From assembly GCA_036743375.1 (NCBI GenBank), contig DAINPP010000008.1, positions 1 through 64,000 of the forward strand: a stretch of 64,000 nucleotides of DNA. The letters run 5' to 3'. Positions within the stretch are counted from its first letter, which is position 1, and each line of letters opens with the position of its first letter. Of this stretch, positions 34,866 through 42,197 are shown piece by piece. Below the pieces are notes generated by a model, which was given only the letters and a program-made list of their open reading frames with translations, searched no databases and was not told the origin of the DNA. This stretch comes from DAINPP01 sp036743375 (GTDB lineage Bacteria; Thermotogota; Thermotogae; MWEM01). A program made the position numbers and the translations under genes.

Positions 34866-36005
34866 TCACCACTGTGAGAGAATCAAATCGGAAACTTCTG
34901 GATAGACCTGCACGCTCTGATGATATCCCATCAATTTGCTGACAAAGGTCTCTACTTTGGGGGCTGTATAGGTGTAGGCCTCTTGAAAGGTTACCTTCCT
35001 GTCTGAGTTTGTATCGGCGTCAAACGTGAAATCAAAGGCTTCCTGTGGATTATCCTCACCAACATCCCCTATGCCATCTAAGAAGAAGAAAGAAAATACC
35101 CCGTTGCCGATGAGGCTGTTTTCCCAGCTGATCTCGGAGATACTGGTGGCCGTCATGACGTGATAGGTGACTTCAACATCTTCTCCCCTCGCCGTTGATC
35201 GGAAGGTGTCGATGACGGAATCGTTGAATTGCCTGATCATGGCTTTAGCCGTTTTTTCAGTCAATTGTTTCGCTTCGGCCATGTTGATGAACCCGCCGGA
35301 TTCACACGCATCGATGATGACTACTTTTTTGCCGGGCAGTGTATCGAGCAGGGGTCTTAATTCCGACATATAAAGCTTTCCACCATCACTCATCAACAGA
35401 TAAGATTCATGTGCGGAATAGGAATAGCCGCCATGTCCCGCATAGGTAAACACGAATAAGGAGTCTTCATCCAATCCGGAAATATTTGAAACGGCCTGTT
35501 CAATATCCGCCTGCGTTACCCGGTTTATGAGTCTGCTGATAGAAAAGTTCAAATTGGCACGTTCGAAAGCCGTTTCCATATTCAAGGCATCGTCATCCGT
35601 TAATGAAAGATCAGAGGCGGTATCGTAATCGGTGATGCCAATTGTTATGGCTTTATGGGCATTACCGGTAGAAAATTGCCAGACAGGGCCTGCTGTCGTG
35701 TTTGTAGCATTCAAATGACCGATGATCTGCCAGTTATAATCCCTGTTCCAGTCGAGATCAGACAGTTCATAACGGTTTTCCGTCGTCGTGCCGATCGTGG
35801 TCAGCAGATCATCACTTTCTGCAAGTCTGATCTCAAAATAGTCAAAGGCCTCGAAATGATCCCAGATCAATGTGATGTCGGTGGAGTAGATGGTCTGCTT
35901 ATTTGAGGGGGTTGGATAGTCGATTTTCCTTGAAGTCTTGACACAGGAAGCGAGTACGAGTATGACAAAAATAAATGTTAAAACAAAAATAAGACTTTTT
36001 TTCAA
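34866..36005 (-). CDS. Caspase-like (C14) peptidase lipoprotein
   Basis: A 379-aa exported lipoprotein; signal peptide with lipobox LASC, Cys21. Residues about 30-112 form an FN3-like beta domain (ITLIWDHFEAFDYFEIRL, ending VWQFST). From about residue 115 is a caspase-fold peptidase with the catalytic dyad His191 in YAGHGG and Cys234 in IDACESGG. Such metacaspase/orthocaspase proteins usually cleave after Arg, Lys or Asp, but specificity cannot be read here. It starts with TTG at 36005, preceded by AGGTGA. A small gene upstream encodes a lone relative of its N-terminal domain. Confidence 0.85.
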   Translation of the reverse strand: MKKSLIFVLTFIFVILVLASCVKTSRKIDYPTPSNKQTIYSTDITLIWDHFEAFDYFEIRLAESDDLLTTIGTTTENRYELSDLDWNRDYNWQIIGHLNATNTTAGPVWQFSTGNAHKAITIGITDYDTASDLSLTDDDALNMETAFERANLNFSISRLINRVTQADIEQAVSNISGLDEDSLFVFTYAGHGGYSYSAHESYLLMSDGGKLYMSELRPLLDTLPGKKVVIIDACESGGFINMAEAKQLTEKTAKAMIRQFNDSVIDTFRSTARGEDVEVTYHVMTATSISEISWENSLIGNGVFSFFFLDGIGDVGEDNPQEAFDFTFDADTNSDRKVTFQEAYTYTAPKVETFVSKLMGYHQSVQVYPEVSDLILSQW

Positions 36006-36035
36006 AGCAAATCACCTGTTCATCGTAAATTTTAA

Positions 36036-36062
36036 GAAAAAAAGGGGCCAATTTCGCCCCTT
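36036..36062 (-). terminator. Terminator of the small lipoprotein gene
   Basis: On the minus strand an AAGGGGC/GCCCCTT stem (36042-36048 with 36056-36062) is followed by a run of T. It separates the small lipoprotein from the caspase-like gene. Confidence 0.8.
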
Positions 36063-36102
36063 GTCGTACATATCTATCATTTGACTTTCATAAAAATTCT
36101 GA

Positions 36103-36432
36103 TCAGGGCACAGTAAATTCCCAGAGTCCCCCAACGGCACCGTTGTTTCCGGTTACTTTCCATTCATAGGTCTTTCCACTCTCAACAGCCATCGTGTAAG
36201 GAGGTGCCGGCAGATTGTGATCTGTCATGGAAGCTACTTCAGTATCCCTTATTGAAAGAACAAAAGGTACTGTAACTGATTCATAATCCCACCATAATTC
36301 CACTTCCGTGGCACTCATGTAATGAACTGATGGATTGTCGATATCTGGACTTGATACTCTGCAGGAAACAAGGAATGTCATCAGAAATAATACCACCGCA
36401 AGAGCGGTTAATGATAAAATCCTTTTCTTCAT
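36103..36432 (-). CDS. Small lipoprotein with one FN3-like domain
   Basis: A 109-aa lipoprotein; signal peptide of about 24 residues ending LVSC. The mature part is a single beta-sandwich-like unit (ATEVELWWDYE at the front, GGLWEFTVP at the end) that resembles residues 30-112 of the adjacent caspase-like protein. No enzyme motif. Start at ATG 36432 because GAGGTGAGGAG lies immediately upstream. A terminator separates it from the peptidase gene, so it can be made alone. A regulatory or binding partner of the peptidase is possible but unproven. Confidence 0.75.
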   Translation of the reverse strand: MKKRILSLTALAVVLFLMTFLVSCRVSSPDIDNPSVHYMSATEVELWWDYESVTVPFVLSIRDTEVASMTDHNLPAPPYTMAVESGKTYEWKVTGNNGAVGGLWEFTVP

Positions 36433-36476
36433 TCTCCTCACCTCAATTTAATTAGTTATACAATTCCATACCACAT

Positions 36477-36482
36477 ATTATA
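36477..36482 (-). promoter_or_regulatory. Extended -10 of the small lipoprotein gene
   Basis: Minus-strand TGG-TATAAT (-10 at 36477-36482) lies 45 nt before the start codon. The -35 is poor (AATGTT at 36500-36505). Confidence 0.55.
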
Positions 36483-36525
36483 CCATAACTATCGTAATAA
36501 ACATTTCAGAAAACCGGCTGGAAAT

Positions 36526-36559
36526 AAAAAAAGCGTCGGTGCCCTGGGGGAGCACCGAC
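36526..36559 (-). terminator. Orphan minus-strand terminator
   Basis: Stem 36535-36542 with 36552-36559, followed on the minus strand by seven T (36526-36532). It lies downstream of no minus-strand gene. Confidence 0.75.
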
Positions 36560-36595
36560 TGAATATATTACCCCTTGAGTTCTCTGAGTAAAACC
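36527..36595 (-). ncRNA. Candidate small RNA, about 70 nt
   Basis: A minus-strand extended -10 TGT-TATAAT (-10 at 36602-36607) predicts a start near 36595. A good terminator follows at 36526-36559: stem GTCGGTGC/GCACCGAC with an inner CCC/GGG and seven T. Nothing on this strand encodes a protein between them, so the terminator has no other obvious client. The -35 (TTTATT) is weak. No known RNA family is recognised. Confidence 0.4.
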
Positions 36596-36696
36596 AGTGT
36601 GATTATAACAGCGGTATGGGGAAGAATAAAAATTTTATTCCAAACCGTTTCAAAGGTGCATAAATCGCTGTTTTTGCTAATATAACTTTCGTAGTT

Positions 36697-36725
36697 TTGT
36701 TAAGTAAATTTATTCGGGGTATAAT
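36697..36725 (+). promoter_or_regulatory. Promoter of the YbhN-like/MFS operon
   Basis: TTGTTA (36697-36702), 17-nt spacer, TATAAT (36720-36725). The predicted start near 36732 rules out the TTG at 36697 and the ATG at 36724 as start codons of the following gene. Confidence 0.85.
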
Positions 36726-36750
36726 GGGGGAAGCGAAGGGAAGTGATACC

Positions 36751-37791
36751 GTGGAGGGCATGTTAAGCAATAAAAAGACAATAACCGGAATTCTGACAGG
36801 TATAATCATCGGTTTGATTGTTCTGACTTTTTTTACAACGGGATTTGGATACAGTGAATTTGTAAGGGCTATCAGTGCCTTTTCATGGTATTATTTCATC
36901 GCCGGTCTCGGTGTTTATTCCCTTCTCTGGTTTTTTGAATCCCTCTCTTTTAAAGTTGCTACCTCAAAGTTCAAGATGATTACTTTTAGAAACTGTTTTA
37001 AGACTTCAGTCGCCACGCAGTTTGTAAACCTTGTGACGCCGTTTATGAGTGGTGGTCAGGTGGCAACTATCTTTGTTCTGAACCGGGTCGGACTGAATCT
37101 TGAAAAATCTACTTCTGCCATGATCATAAAGTCCATGATGTTTCAGACCTTTATTACCTCCTTCGGCCTGATCAGTCTATGTACACTGTATGGCGAATTG
37201 ACTCGCGCAGCGAGAATTGCCTCAATTACGGGGTTAATTCTGAATACGGTTGTGATATTTTTGATCATCATTATTGGTGTGAGAAAGACAGTGGCCAAAA
37301 AAATCATTACATTCTTCATTTTTTTGCTTGAAAAGATGAGGATTCTTAATTTGAATGAGAAAAAAAAGGATCAAATATATGATAATATAGAGGAGTTTAA
37401 CGATGCCTTCAATGCTTATAGAGATGACCGGGGAAGACTTTTTAAGCTGTTTCTGATGAATGGTTGCCAGTTTGGCAGTATGAACCTCTCTTCATTGATC
37501 GTATTGAGAGGCTTCGGACTAACCTTCAGCCTGAAAAATTATTTACGGTTATTTCTGATCAGTACCTCTTCCTTTCTTGTTCCTACACCTGGAACATCCG
37601 GGGGAGCCGAAGGTTTGTATTACCTTTTTATGAATCAGAACATTCCCGATGAAAAAATTGCCGCTTCTGTTATTGTGTGGCGGTTATGTACTTATTATGT
37701 GCCTCTTATGATCACCGGTTTTTTCAGTTTTTATTTTCTTGCAAGATCATCGGGAGGGAAAAAAGATGAAATAGAACGGGAGAAAAGATGA
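36751..37791 (+). CDS. YbhN/UPF0104 family flippase-like membrane protein
   Basis: Integral membrane protein of 346 aa with 8-9 hydrophobic segments, of the lysylphosphatidylglycerol synthase transmembrane family (flippase-like domain). Conserved landmarks are the N-terminal half with TSVATQFVNLVTPF and a late PTPGTSGGAEG. It lacks the soluble aminoacyl-transfer domain of MprF, so a lipid or glycolipid translocation role is likelier than synthesis. Start set at GTG 36751 (SD GAAGGGA), because longer frames begin inside the promoter; ATG 36760 is an alternative. It overlaps the MFS gene by 4 nt. Confidence 0.82.
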   Translation: MEGMLSNKKTITGILTGIIIGLIVLTFFTTGFGYSEFVRAISAFSWYYFIAGLGVYSLLWFFESLSFKVATSKFKMITFRNCFKTSVATQFVNLVTPFMSGGQVATIFVLNRVGLNLEKSTSAMIIKSMMFQTFITSFGLISLCTLYGELTRAARIASITGLILNTVVIFLIIIIGVRKTVAKKIITFFIFLLEKMRILNLNEKKKDQIYDNIEEFNDAFNAYRDDRGRLFKLFLMNGCQFGSMNLSSLIVLRGFGLTFSLKNYLRLFLISTSSFLVPTPGTSGGAEGLYYLFMNQNIPDEKIAASVIVWRLCTYYVPLMITGFFSFYFLARSSGGKKDEIEREKR

Positions 37792-38966
37792 ATGAATTGA
37801 CTTGTTACAAGGGACTTGGCTTCAACTCTTATATCATCAGAGGGGCAATCGCAACCTATATATCGGCTGTGATGCCAATCATCAGCGAATCGTTATCGCT
37901 TACTTATACGCAGGTGGGGTTGATCTTTGCGGGAAACTCCGTCGGTATCCTGATCGGTGCCGTGATCATGGGAATGCTGATCGATCATTTCGGCACGAAA
38001 AAACCACTTCTGCTTGCTTTTGGTGCATTTCCGGCTGGGGTAATCCTTTTTGTTCTCGCAAAGAATGTATCGCTTTTCTTCATCGCCAATGTGATCATAG
38101 GTCTTTCCACGACGGCTATGGAGGTAGGCATTGCACCCATCAGCCGGATGTTTAAAGGTGGGAGCGGGAAAATTCTGAATCTGATCCACGCCTTTTACGC
38201 CCTTGGCTCCATGATCAGTCCGCTTGCGGCTTCATTTCTGATATCGAGAAACCTGCCTTTTGCAGCCTTTTTCTTTGTCATCGCCGGGTATACCTGTATT
38301 CCGCTTTATTTTTCTAACCGGTTGAGTATACATATCGAACCGGTTCAGAAAACAGAACGTGGGGATCAGAAGGATTATCTGTCATCGCTTCTGAGAAATA
38401 AATTTTTCTGGTTCATCCTCTTTGCACAATTCTTCTATGTGGCTTCTGAAGGAGGCGTTTTCTCATGGGCGCCGATTTATTCAACGGATTATCTCAAAAA
38501 TACAGCGGAACTCTCCAGTCTGTTACCTTCTACGTTCTGGGTCGGATTGCTGGTGGGAAGACTGCTGTCATCGAGATTTGTCGATAAAGTAGGGCATCTC
38601 AGGTGGCTTGTTCTGATAACCGCTATCGGATTGCCGATCACCTTTCTGGCACAGATGTCGCCTTCACCCTTCATGTTTCTAACGATATTGACGGTTTTAT
38701 CCGGTTTGATGCATGCTTCGGTCACACCGACGCTTCAATCGCTGCTTGTTGAAACCGTGAATAAGGGACTTGGCTTTGCCCTGTCTCTTTTCAGTGTGGC
38801 TTCCTCGTTTGGTTATATGCTTTCCAGCTTTGTCATAGGAAATGTCAGTACCTCTGTTGGTATAAAATGGGGCTATTTTATACCGTTTCTGTTTTTTAGT
38901 GGTATATTTGTCATGATCATGCTTTTTGTGATCTTTCAGAAGAGAGAAGACAAGGTACGGATGTAA
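37788..38966 (+). CDS. MFS transporter, copy 1
   Basis: Major facilitator of 392 aa with 12 predicted helices. It opens with KGLGFNSYIIRGAIATYISA and has the loop 2-3 motif GMLIDHFGTKKPLL. It starts inside the YbhN-like gene. The following gene is a close paralog, with most N-terminal residues shared, so the pair arose by tandem duplication. A sugar substrate is plausible from fold and context, but nothing in the sequence names it. Confidence 0.88.
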   Translation: MNELTCYKGLGFNSYIIRGAIATYISAVMPIISESLSLTYTQVGLIFAGNSVGILIGAVIMGMLIDHFGTKKPLLLAFGAFPAGVILFVLAKNVSLFFIANVIIGLSTTAMEVGIAPISRMFKGGSGKILNLIHAFYALGSMISPLAASFLISRNLPFAAFFFVIAGYTCIPLYFSNRLSIHIEPVQKTERGDQKDYLSSLLRNKFFWFILFAQFFYVASEGGVFSWAPIYSTDYLKNTAELSSLLPSTFWVGLLVGRLLSSRFVDKVGHLRWLVLITAIGLPITFLAQMSPSPFMFLTILTVLSGLMHASVTPTLQSLLVETVNKGLGFALSLFSVASSFGYMLSSFVIGNVSTSVGIKWGYFIPFLFFSGIFVMIMLFVIFQKREDKVRM

Positions 38967-39024
38967 AAAAAAGAGCGGTTGTGTTTAAACCGACGAAAAC
39001 AGTTTTTCCGTTGGGGATGATAGA

Positions 39025-40197
39025 GTGAAAGAATTGAAAGTGTATAAAGGACTGGGGTATAACGCCTTCCTGATCATGGGGGCTATCTCGACTTATATAT
39101 CCGCTGTTATGCCGCTTATCAGCGACTCATTGTCACTTTCCTATGAGCAGGTGGGGTTGATCTTTGCGGGAAATTCCATCGGATTTCTGATCGGTGCGCT
39201 TTTCATCGGTACGCTGATCGACTATATCGGTACAAAAAAGCCGCTTCTTATCTCTTGTCTGACATTCCCTCTCGGGGTTGTTCTCTTTGCGCTTGCAAAG
39301 ACTGAGGGGATGCTGATAGCCGGAAATATCATCATCGGATTCGGTGTTTCTTCCCTGGAGATTGCCATTCCACCAATCAGCAGTAAGTTCAGAGGTGAAA
39401 GCGGAAAGCTGCTGAATCTGATTCACGCCTTCTTTGCCCTTGGCTCCATGATCAGTCCGTTGATTGCATCCTTTTTTATCTCAAGAGAGCTTCCCTATAT
39501 TGCTTTCTTCTTTGTGATTGCCGGATATACCTGTATTCCACTTTATTTTTCCGGTAAGTTGACGATTCACATACAGCCCGCAAAGAAATCCGAACAGACA
39601 AATCAGAAGATCTATGCCGTCAATATCCTGAAGAACAAATATTTCTGGATCATATTTGCAGCGATATTTTTCTACGTCGGTTCAGAGATCGGTGTGTTCT
39701 CGTGGGCACCGCTTTATTCAACGGATTATCTTAACAATAGTGAGGAGATATCCAGTCTGCTGCCATCCATCTTCTGGATGGGGCTGCTCGCGGGAAGATT
39801 TTTATCCGCAAGATTCGTGGATAAGGTAGGTCATTTGAAATGGCTGATGCTTGTAACGATTGTCGGCCTGCCGATCACTTTTCTTTCACAGATGCCTCCG
39901 TCGCTTTTCTGGCTGATGTCAATATTCATGTGTCTTTCCGGATTAATACATTCTTCGATCTTTCCGACACTTCAATCCCTGCTGGTAGAAACGATACACG
40001 AAGGGCTTGGCTTTGCACTTTCCCTGTTTACCGTTGCCGCTTCCCTTGGAAGTCTTTTTGCCGGCTTTATCATCGGAAGAATCAGTAATGGTCTGGGAAT
40101 ACAATGGGGATATTTTACACCGTTTATCATGTTCTGTGGCGTGTTTCTCATGATCATGCTTTTTGCACTGAGTTACAGAAAATCCGTGAAAGAATGA
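39025..40197 (+). CDS. MFS transporter, copy 2
   Basis: A 390-aa paralog of the preceding transporter, collinear over the full length (KGLGYNAFLIMGAISTYISA; GTLIDYIGTKKPLL). It starts with GTG at 39025 with SD TGGGGAT. The 58-nt gap after copy 1 contains no terminator, so the two are likely cotranscribed with the YbhN-like gene. Differences concentrate in the cytoplasmic middle loop and the last helices. Confidence 0.88.
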   Translation: MKELKVYKGLGYNAFLIMGAISTYISAVMPLISDSLSLSYEQVGLIFAGNSIGFLIGALFIGTLIDYIGTKKPLLISCLTFPLGVVLFALAKTEGMLIAGNIIIGFGVSSLEIAIPPISSKFRGESGKLLNLIHAFFALGSMISPLIASFFISRELPYIAFFFVIAGYTCIPLYFSGKLTIHIQPAKKSEQTNQKIYAVNILKNKYFWIIFAAIFFYVGSEIGVFSWAPLYSTDYLNNSEEISSLLPSIFWMGLLAGRFLSARFVDKVGHLKWLMLVTIVGLPITFLSQMPPSLFWLMSIFMCLSGLIHSSIFPTLQSLLVETIHEGLGFALSLFTVAASLGSLFAGFIIGRISNGLGIQWGYFTPFIMFCGVFLMIMLFALSYRKSVKE

Positions 40198-40278
40198 TTT
40201 CCTGACCTGGTACAGTTTTCCCGGAATTTTACGGGTTAAATAAAAAATATTCACCGATTTGGAGATATTTTCGAAGAC

Positions 40279-40322
40279 GGTGAAATTTCTTCACCTTCTC
40301 CTCACAATCGGATGCCTATAAT
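40279..40322 (+). promoter_or_regulatory. Promoter region of the HtrA gene with inverted repeat
   Basis: TATAAT lies at 40317-40322. Upstream, GGTGAA (40279-40284) and TTCACC (40290-40295) form a 6-bp inverted repeat with a 5-nt spacer at the -35 position. A good -35 is lacking, so the repeat may be a regulator site. Confidence 0.45.
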
Positions 40323-40406
40323 AAAACGGAAGTCAAAATAAACAGATTGATTGAACTGGTCAGCGCTGATTATAGATTGTTTAACCATGATTTAGGAGGT
40401 TTTAAG

Positions 40407-41825
40407 ATGAAAAGGATTTTTTTATTTCTTTTAGTCGTATTTTCTCTGAGCATCGTAACGTTTGGGTATGTTAATCCGGGATATCAGAACCCGATCATCA
40501 ACGTCATTAACGAGACCGCAGATTCTGTTGTGAAAATCGATGTGGAGAAAACGGTAACGACTACTGTTGATCCGTTTTTTGAAGAATTCTTCGGTCGTTT
40601 TTTCGGTGACAGTGAGACGCCGTTCAATGGTGAGCAAACGCAGCAATCCATTGGCTCCGGTTTTCTGTTTGATGGGGACGGCCATATTCTGACAAACGAA
40701 CATGTGGTGCATAACGCGGAGAGTATAAGAGTTACCTTGTTTGATGGCCGTCAGTTTGATGCACAGTATATCGGTGGAGACAGTGAGATGGATATAGCCA
40801 TCATAAAACTGACAGATGTTGACAAGGATGAATTACCCTATCTTGAATTTGGGGATTCGGACACCCTTCAGATAGGACAGTATGCCATTGCGATCGGTAA
40901 TCCACTCGGCTTTCAGCATACGGTTACGACGGGAGTTGTCAGTGCAACGGGCAGACAGATCACAAAACCGGATGGCGATGGATACTATGACAATTTGATC
41001 CAGACGGACGCGGCAATCAATCCGGGAAACAGCGGAGGACCGCTTCTCGATATACACGGTGAGGTCATCGGAATCAACACGGCCATAGTCAATCCGACGG
41101 AGGGAACCAATCTCGGTTTTGCCATTCCGATCAACGATGTGAATCTATTTATCGATGATCTTATCAAATTCGGTAAATTGCAGAAACCTCAGATTGGTGT
41201 AAAAATAATGAATATTACGGAAGATACGATGAACGCGTTATCGCTTGAATCCGAGAACGGTGCGATAATTGTGGAAATCATGACTGATTCGCCGGCTGAA
41301 AAAGCGGGATTGAAACCACAGGATATCGTAATAGCGTTTGACGGAATCGAAATTAAGAATAAAGAGCAGCTTGCAAGTCTGATCAGAAAGCAGGATGTTG
41401 GAACCGTTAAACAGATGAAGATAGACAGGAACGGAGAGATTCTGACTTTGGATGTGGAGATGAAAGCTGCGGCTGAGGAAGAACAGTCCGCTGTTGTGGA
41501 AGTTCAGAAGACCGTCACCGATGAAAAGACGACCGTTTCAGAGTTGCTTGGACTTACGGTAACGGAACTGACGTCTGAACAGAAAAAGGCGTATCAACTG
41601 CCTGAAAACTTTAAAGGGGTCCTGATCACCGAAGTCGATCAGAAGAGCCAGGCTTACAGAATGGGACTCAGAATGGGTGCTGTTCTTCAGTCCATCAACA
41701 GAAAGACAGTTGATTCAACCGATACCTTTGATAAACTAACATCAGGTCTTGAGTCGGGAAATTATGTGGCATTGTACGTTTATATAGAGGGAAACGGGTC
41801 TTATATGTTGTCCTATCAGCTGTAA
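40407..41825 (+). CDS. HtrA/DegP-type serine protease
   Basis: Exported protease of 472 aa that handles misfolded envelope proteins. A signal peptide of about 20 residues is followed by a trypsin-like domain with the triad His99 (TNEHVV), Asp129 (EMDIAII) and Ser209 (NPGNSGGP). Two PDZ domains follow (about 265-360 and 380-472). The start is ATG 40407 with SD AGGAGG; an upstream TTG frame adds 20 residues without an SD. Single-gene unit with a promoter and a strong terminator. Confidence 0.95.
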   Translation: MKRIFLFLLVVFSLSIVTFGYVNPGYQNPIINVINETADSVVKIDVEKTVTTTVDPFFEEFFGRFFGDSETPFNGEQTQQSIGSGFLFDGDGHILTNEHVVHNAESIRVTLFDGRQFDAQYIGGDSEMDIAIIKLTDVDKDELPYLEFGDSDTLQIGQYAIAIGNPLGFQHTVTTGVVSATGRQITKPDGDGYYDNLIQTDAAINPGNSGGPLLDIHGEVIGINTAIVNPTEGTNLGFAIPINDVNLFIDDLIKFGKLQKPQIGVKIMNITEDTMNALSLESENGAIIVEIMTDSPAEKAGLKPQDIVIAFDGIEIKNKEQLASLIRKQDVGTVKQMKIDRNGEILTLDVEMKAAAEEEQSAVVEVQKTVTDEKTTVSELLGLTVTELTSEQKKAYQLPENFKGVLITEVDQKSQAYRMGLRMGAVLQSINRKTVDSTDTFDKLTSGLESGNYVALYVYIEGNGSYMLSYQL

Positions 41826-41860
41826 GACAGACAAATCCCCTTCAAGCGATAAACGATTCA

Positions 41861-41910
41861 AAAGAAACCGGTAACTTGTAGAGAAATACGAGTTGCCGGT
41901 TTCTTTTTTT
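41861..41910 (+). terminator. Terminator of the HtrA gene
   Basis: A 16-bp stem with one G-U pair (core GAAACCGG at 41864-41871 with CCGGTTTC at 41896-41903), followed by seven T. Confidence 0.9.
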
Positions 41911-41933
41911 CCACAGTTTTTCTTAAACTGTGG
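41911..41933. repeat. Second hairpin after the HtrA terminator
   Basis: CCACAGTTT (41911-41919) pairs with AAACTGTGG (41925-41933), loop TTCTT. It directly abuts the U tract of the terminator and lies 25 nt before the adhE promoter. Confidence 0.6.
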
Positions 41934-41958
41934 AAAATATATTTTTTACTTTCATGTG

Positions 41959-41986
41959 TTGACAAAAAATGGATATATGTTATAAT
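41959..41986 (+). promoter_or_regulatory. Strong promoter of adhE
   Basis: Perfect -35 TTGACA (41959-41964) and perfect -10 TATAAT (41981-41986) with spacer 16 and an extended TGT before the -10. This gives a leader of about 205 nt before adhE. Confidence 0.88.
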
Positions 41987-41990
41987 CCAG

Positions 41991-42014
41991 TTGTGATAGA
42001 GAAAAACTTCACAA
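41991..42014. promoter_or_regulatory. Spaced TTGTGA-N12-TCACAA dyad at the adhE start site
   Basis: TTGTGA (41991-41996) and TCACAA (42009-42014) are exact Rex half-sites but with 12 nt between them instead of 6. The site covers the predicted transcription start. Confidence 0.45.
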
Positions 42015-42056
42015 AAGGATATGGATGAAAGAGGTCATATTTATTTTTAAGTTATA

Positions 42057-42074
42057 TAGTGAAAAATATCACAA
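42057..42074. promoter_or_regulatory. Rex-box-like operator 1
   Basis: TAGTGA-N6-TCACAA matches 11 of 12 defined bases of the Rex consensus TTGTGA-N6-TCACAA. It lies in the adhE leader and overlaps a TATAGT (42055-42060) that could be a second -10. Rex is encoded at 63098-63751. Confidence 0.65.
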
Positions 42075-42161
42075 TTCTTAATATTTCTTTTTAGATGGGA
42101 TGTTTATCACAAGATTCGTGAAGGTTTTTTTAAGGATGTCAGAAAATTATGAGACTCAAAC

Positions 42162-42179
42162 AAGTGAAATAATTCACTT
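42162..42179. promoter_or_regulatory. Rex-box-like operator 2
   Basis: AAGTGA-N6-TCACTT, a perfect 6-bp dyad with the same 6-nt spacing, 20 nt before adhE. It keeps the GTGA/TCAC core of the Rex site but not its outer bases. Confidence 0.55.
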
Positions 42180-42197
42180 ATATAAGGAGGAATTTAC

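Noticed and set aside
36697..36750. Longer N-terminus of the YbhN-like protein from TTG 36697
   Set aside because: TTG 36697 is the -35 and ATG 36724 overlaps the -10 of a strong promoter, so these codons are not in the mRNA.
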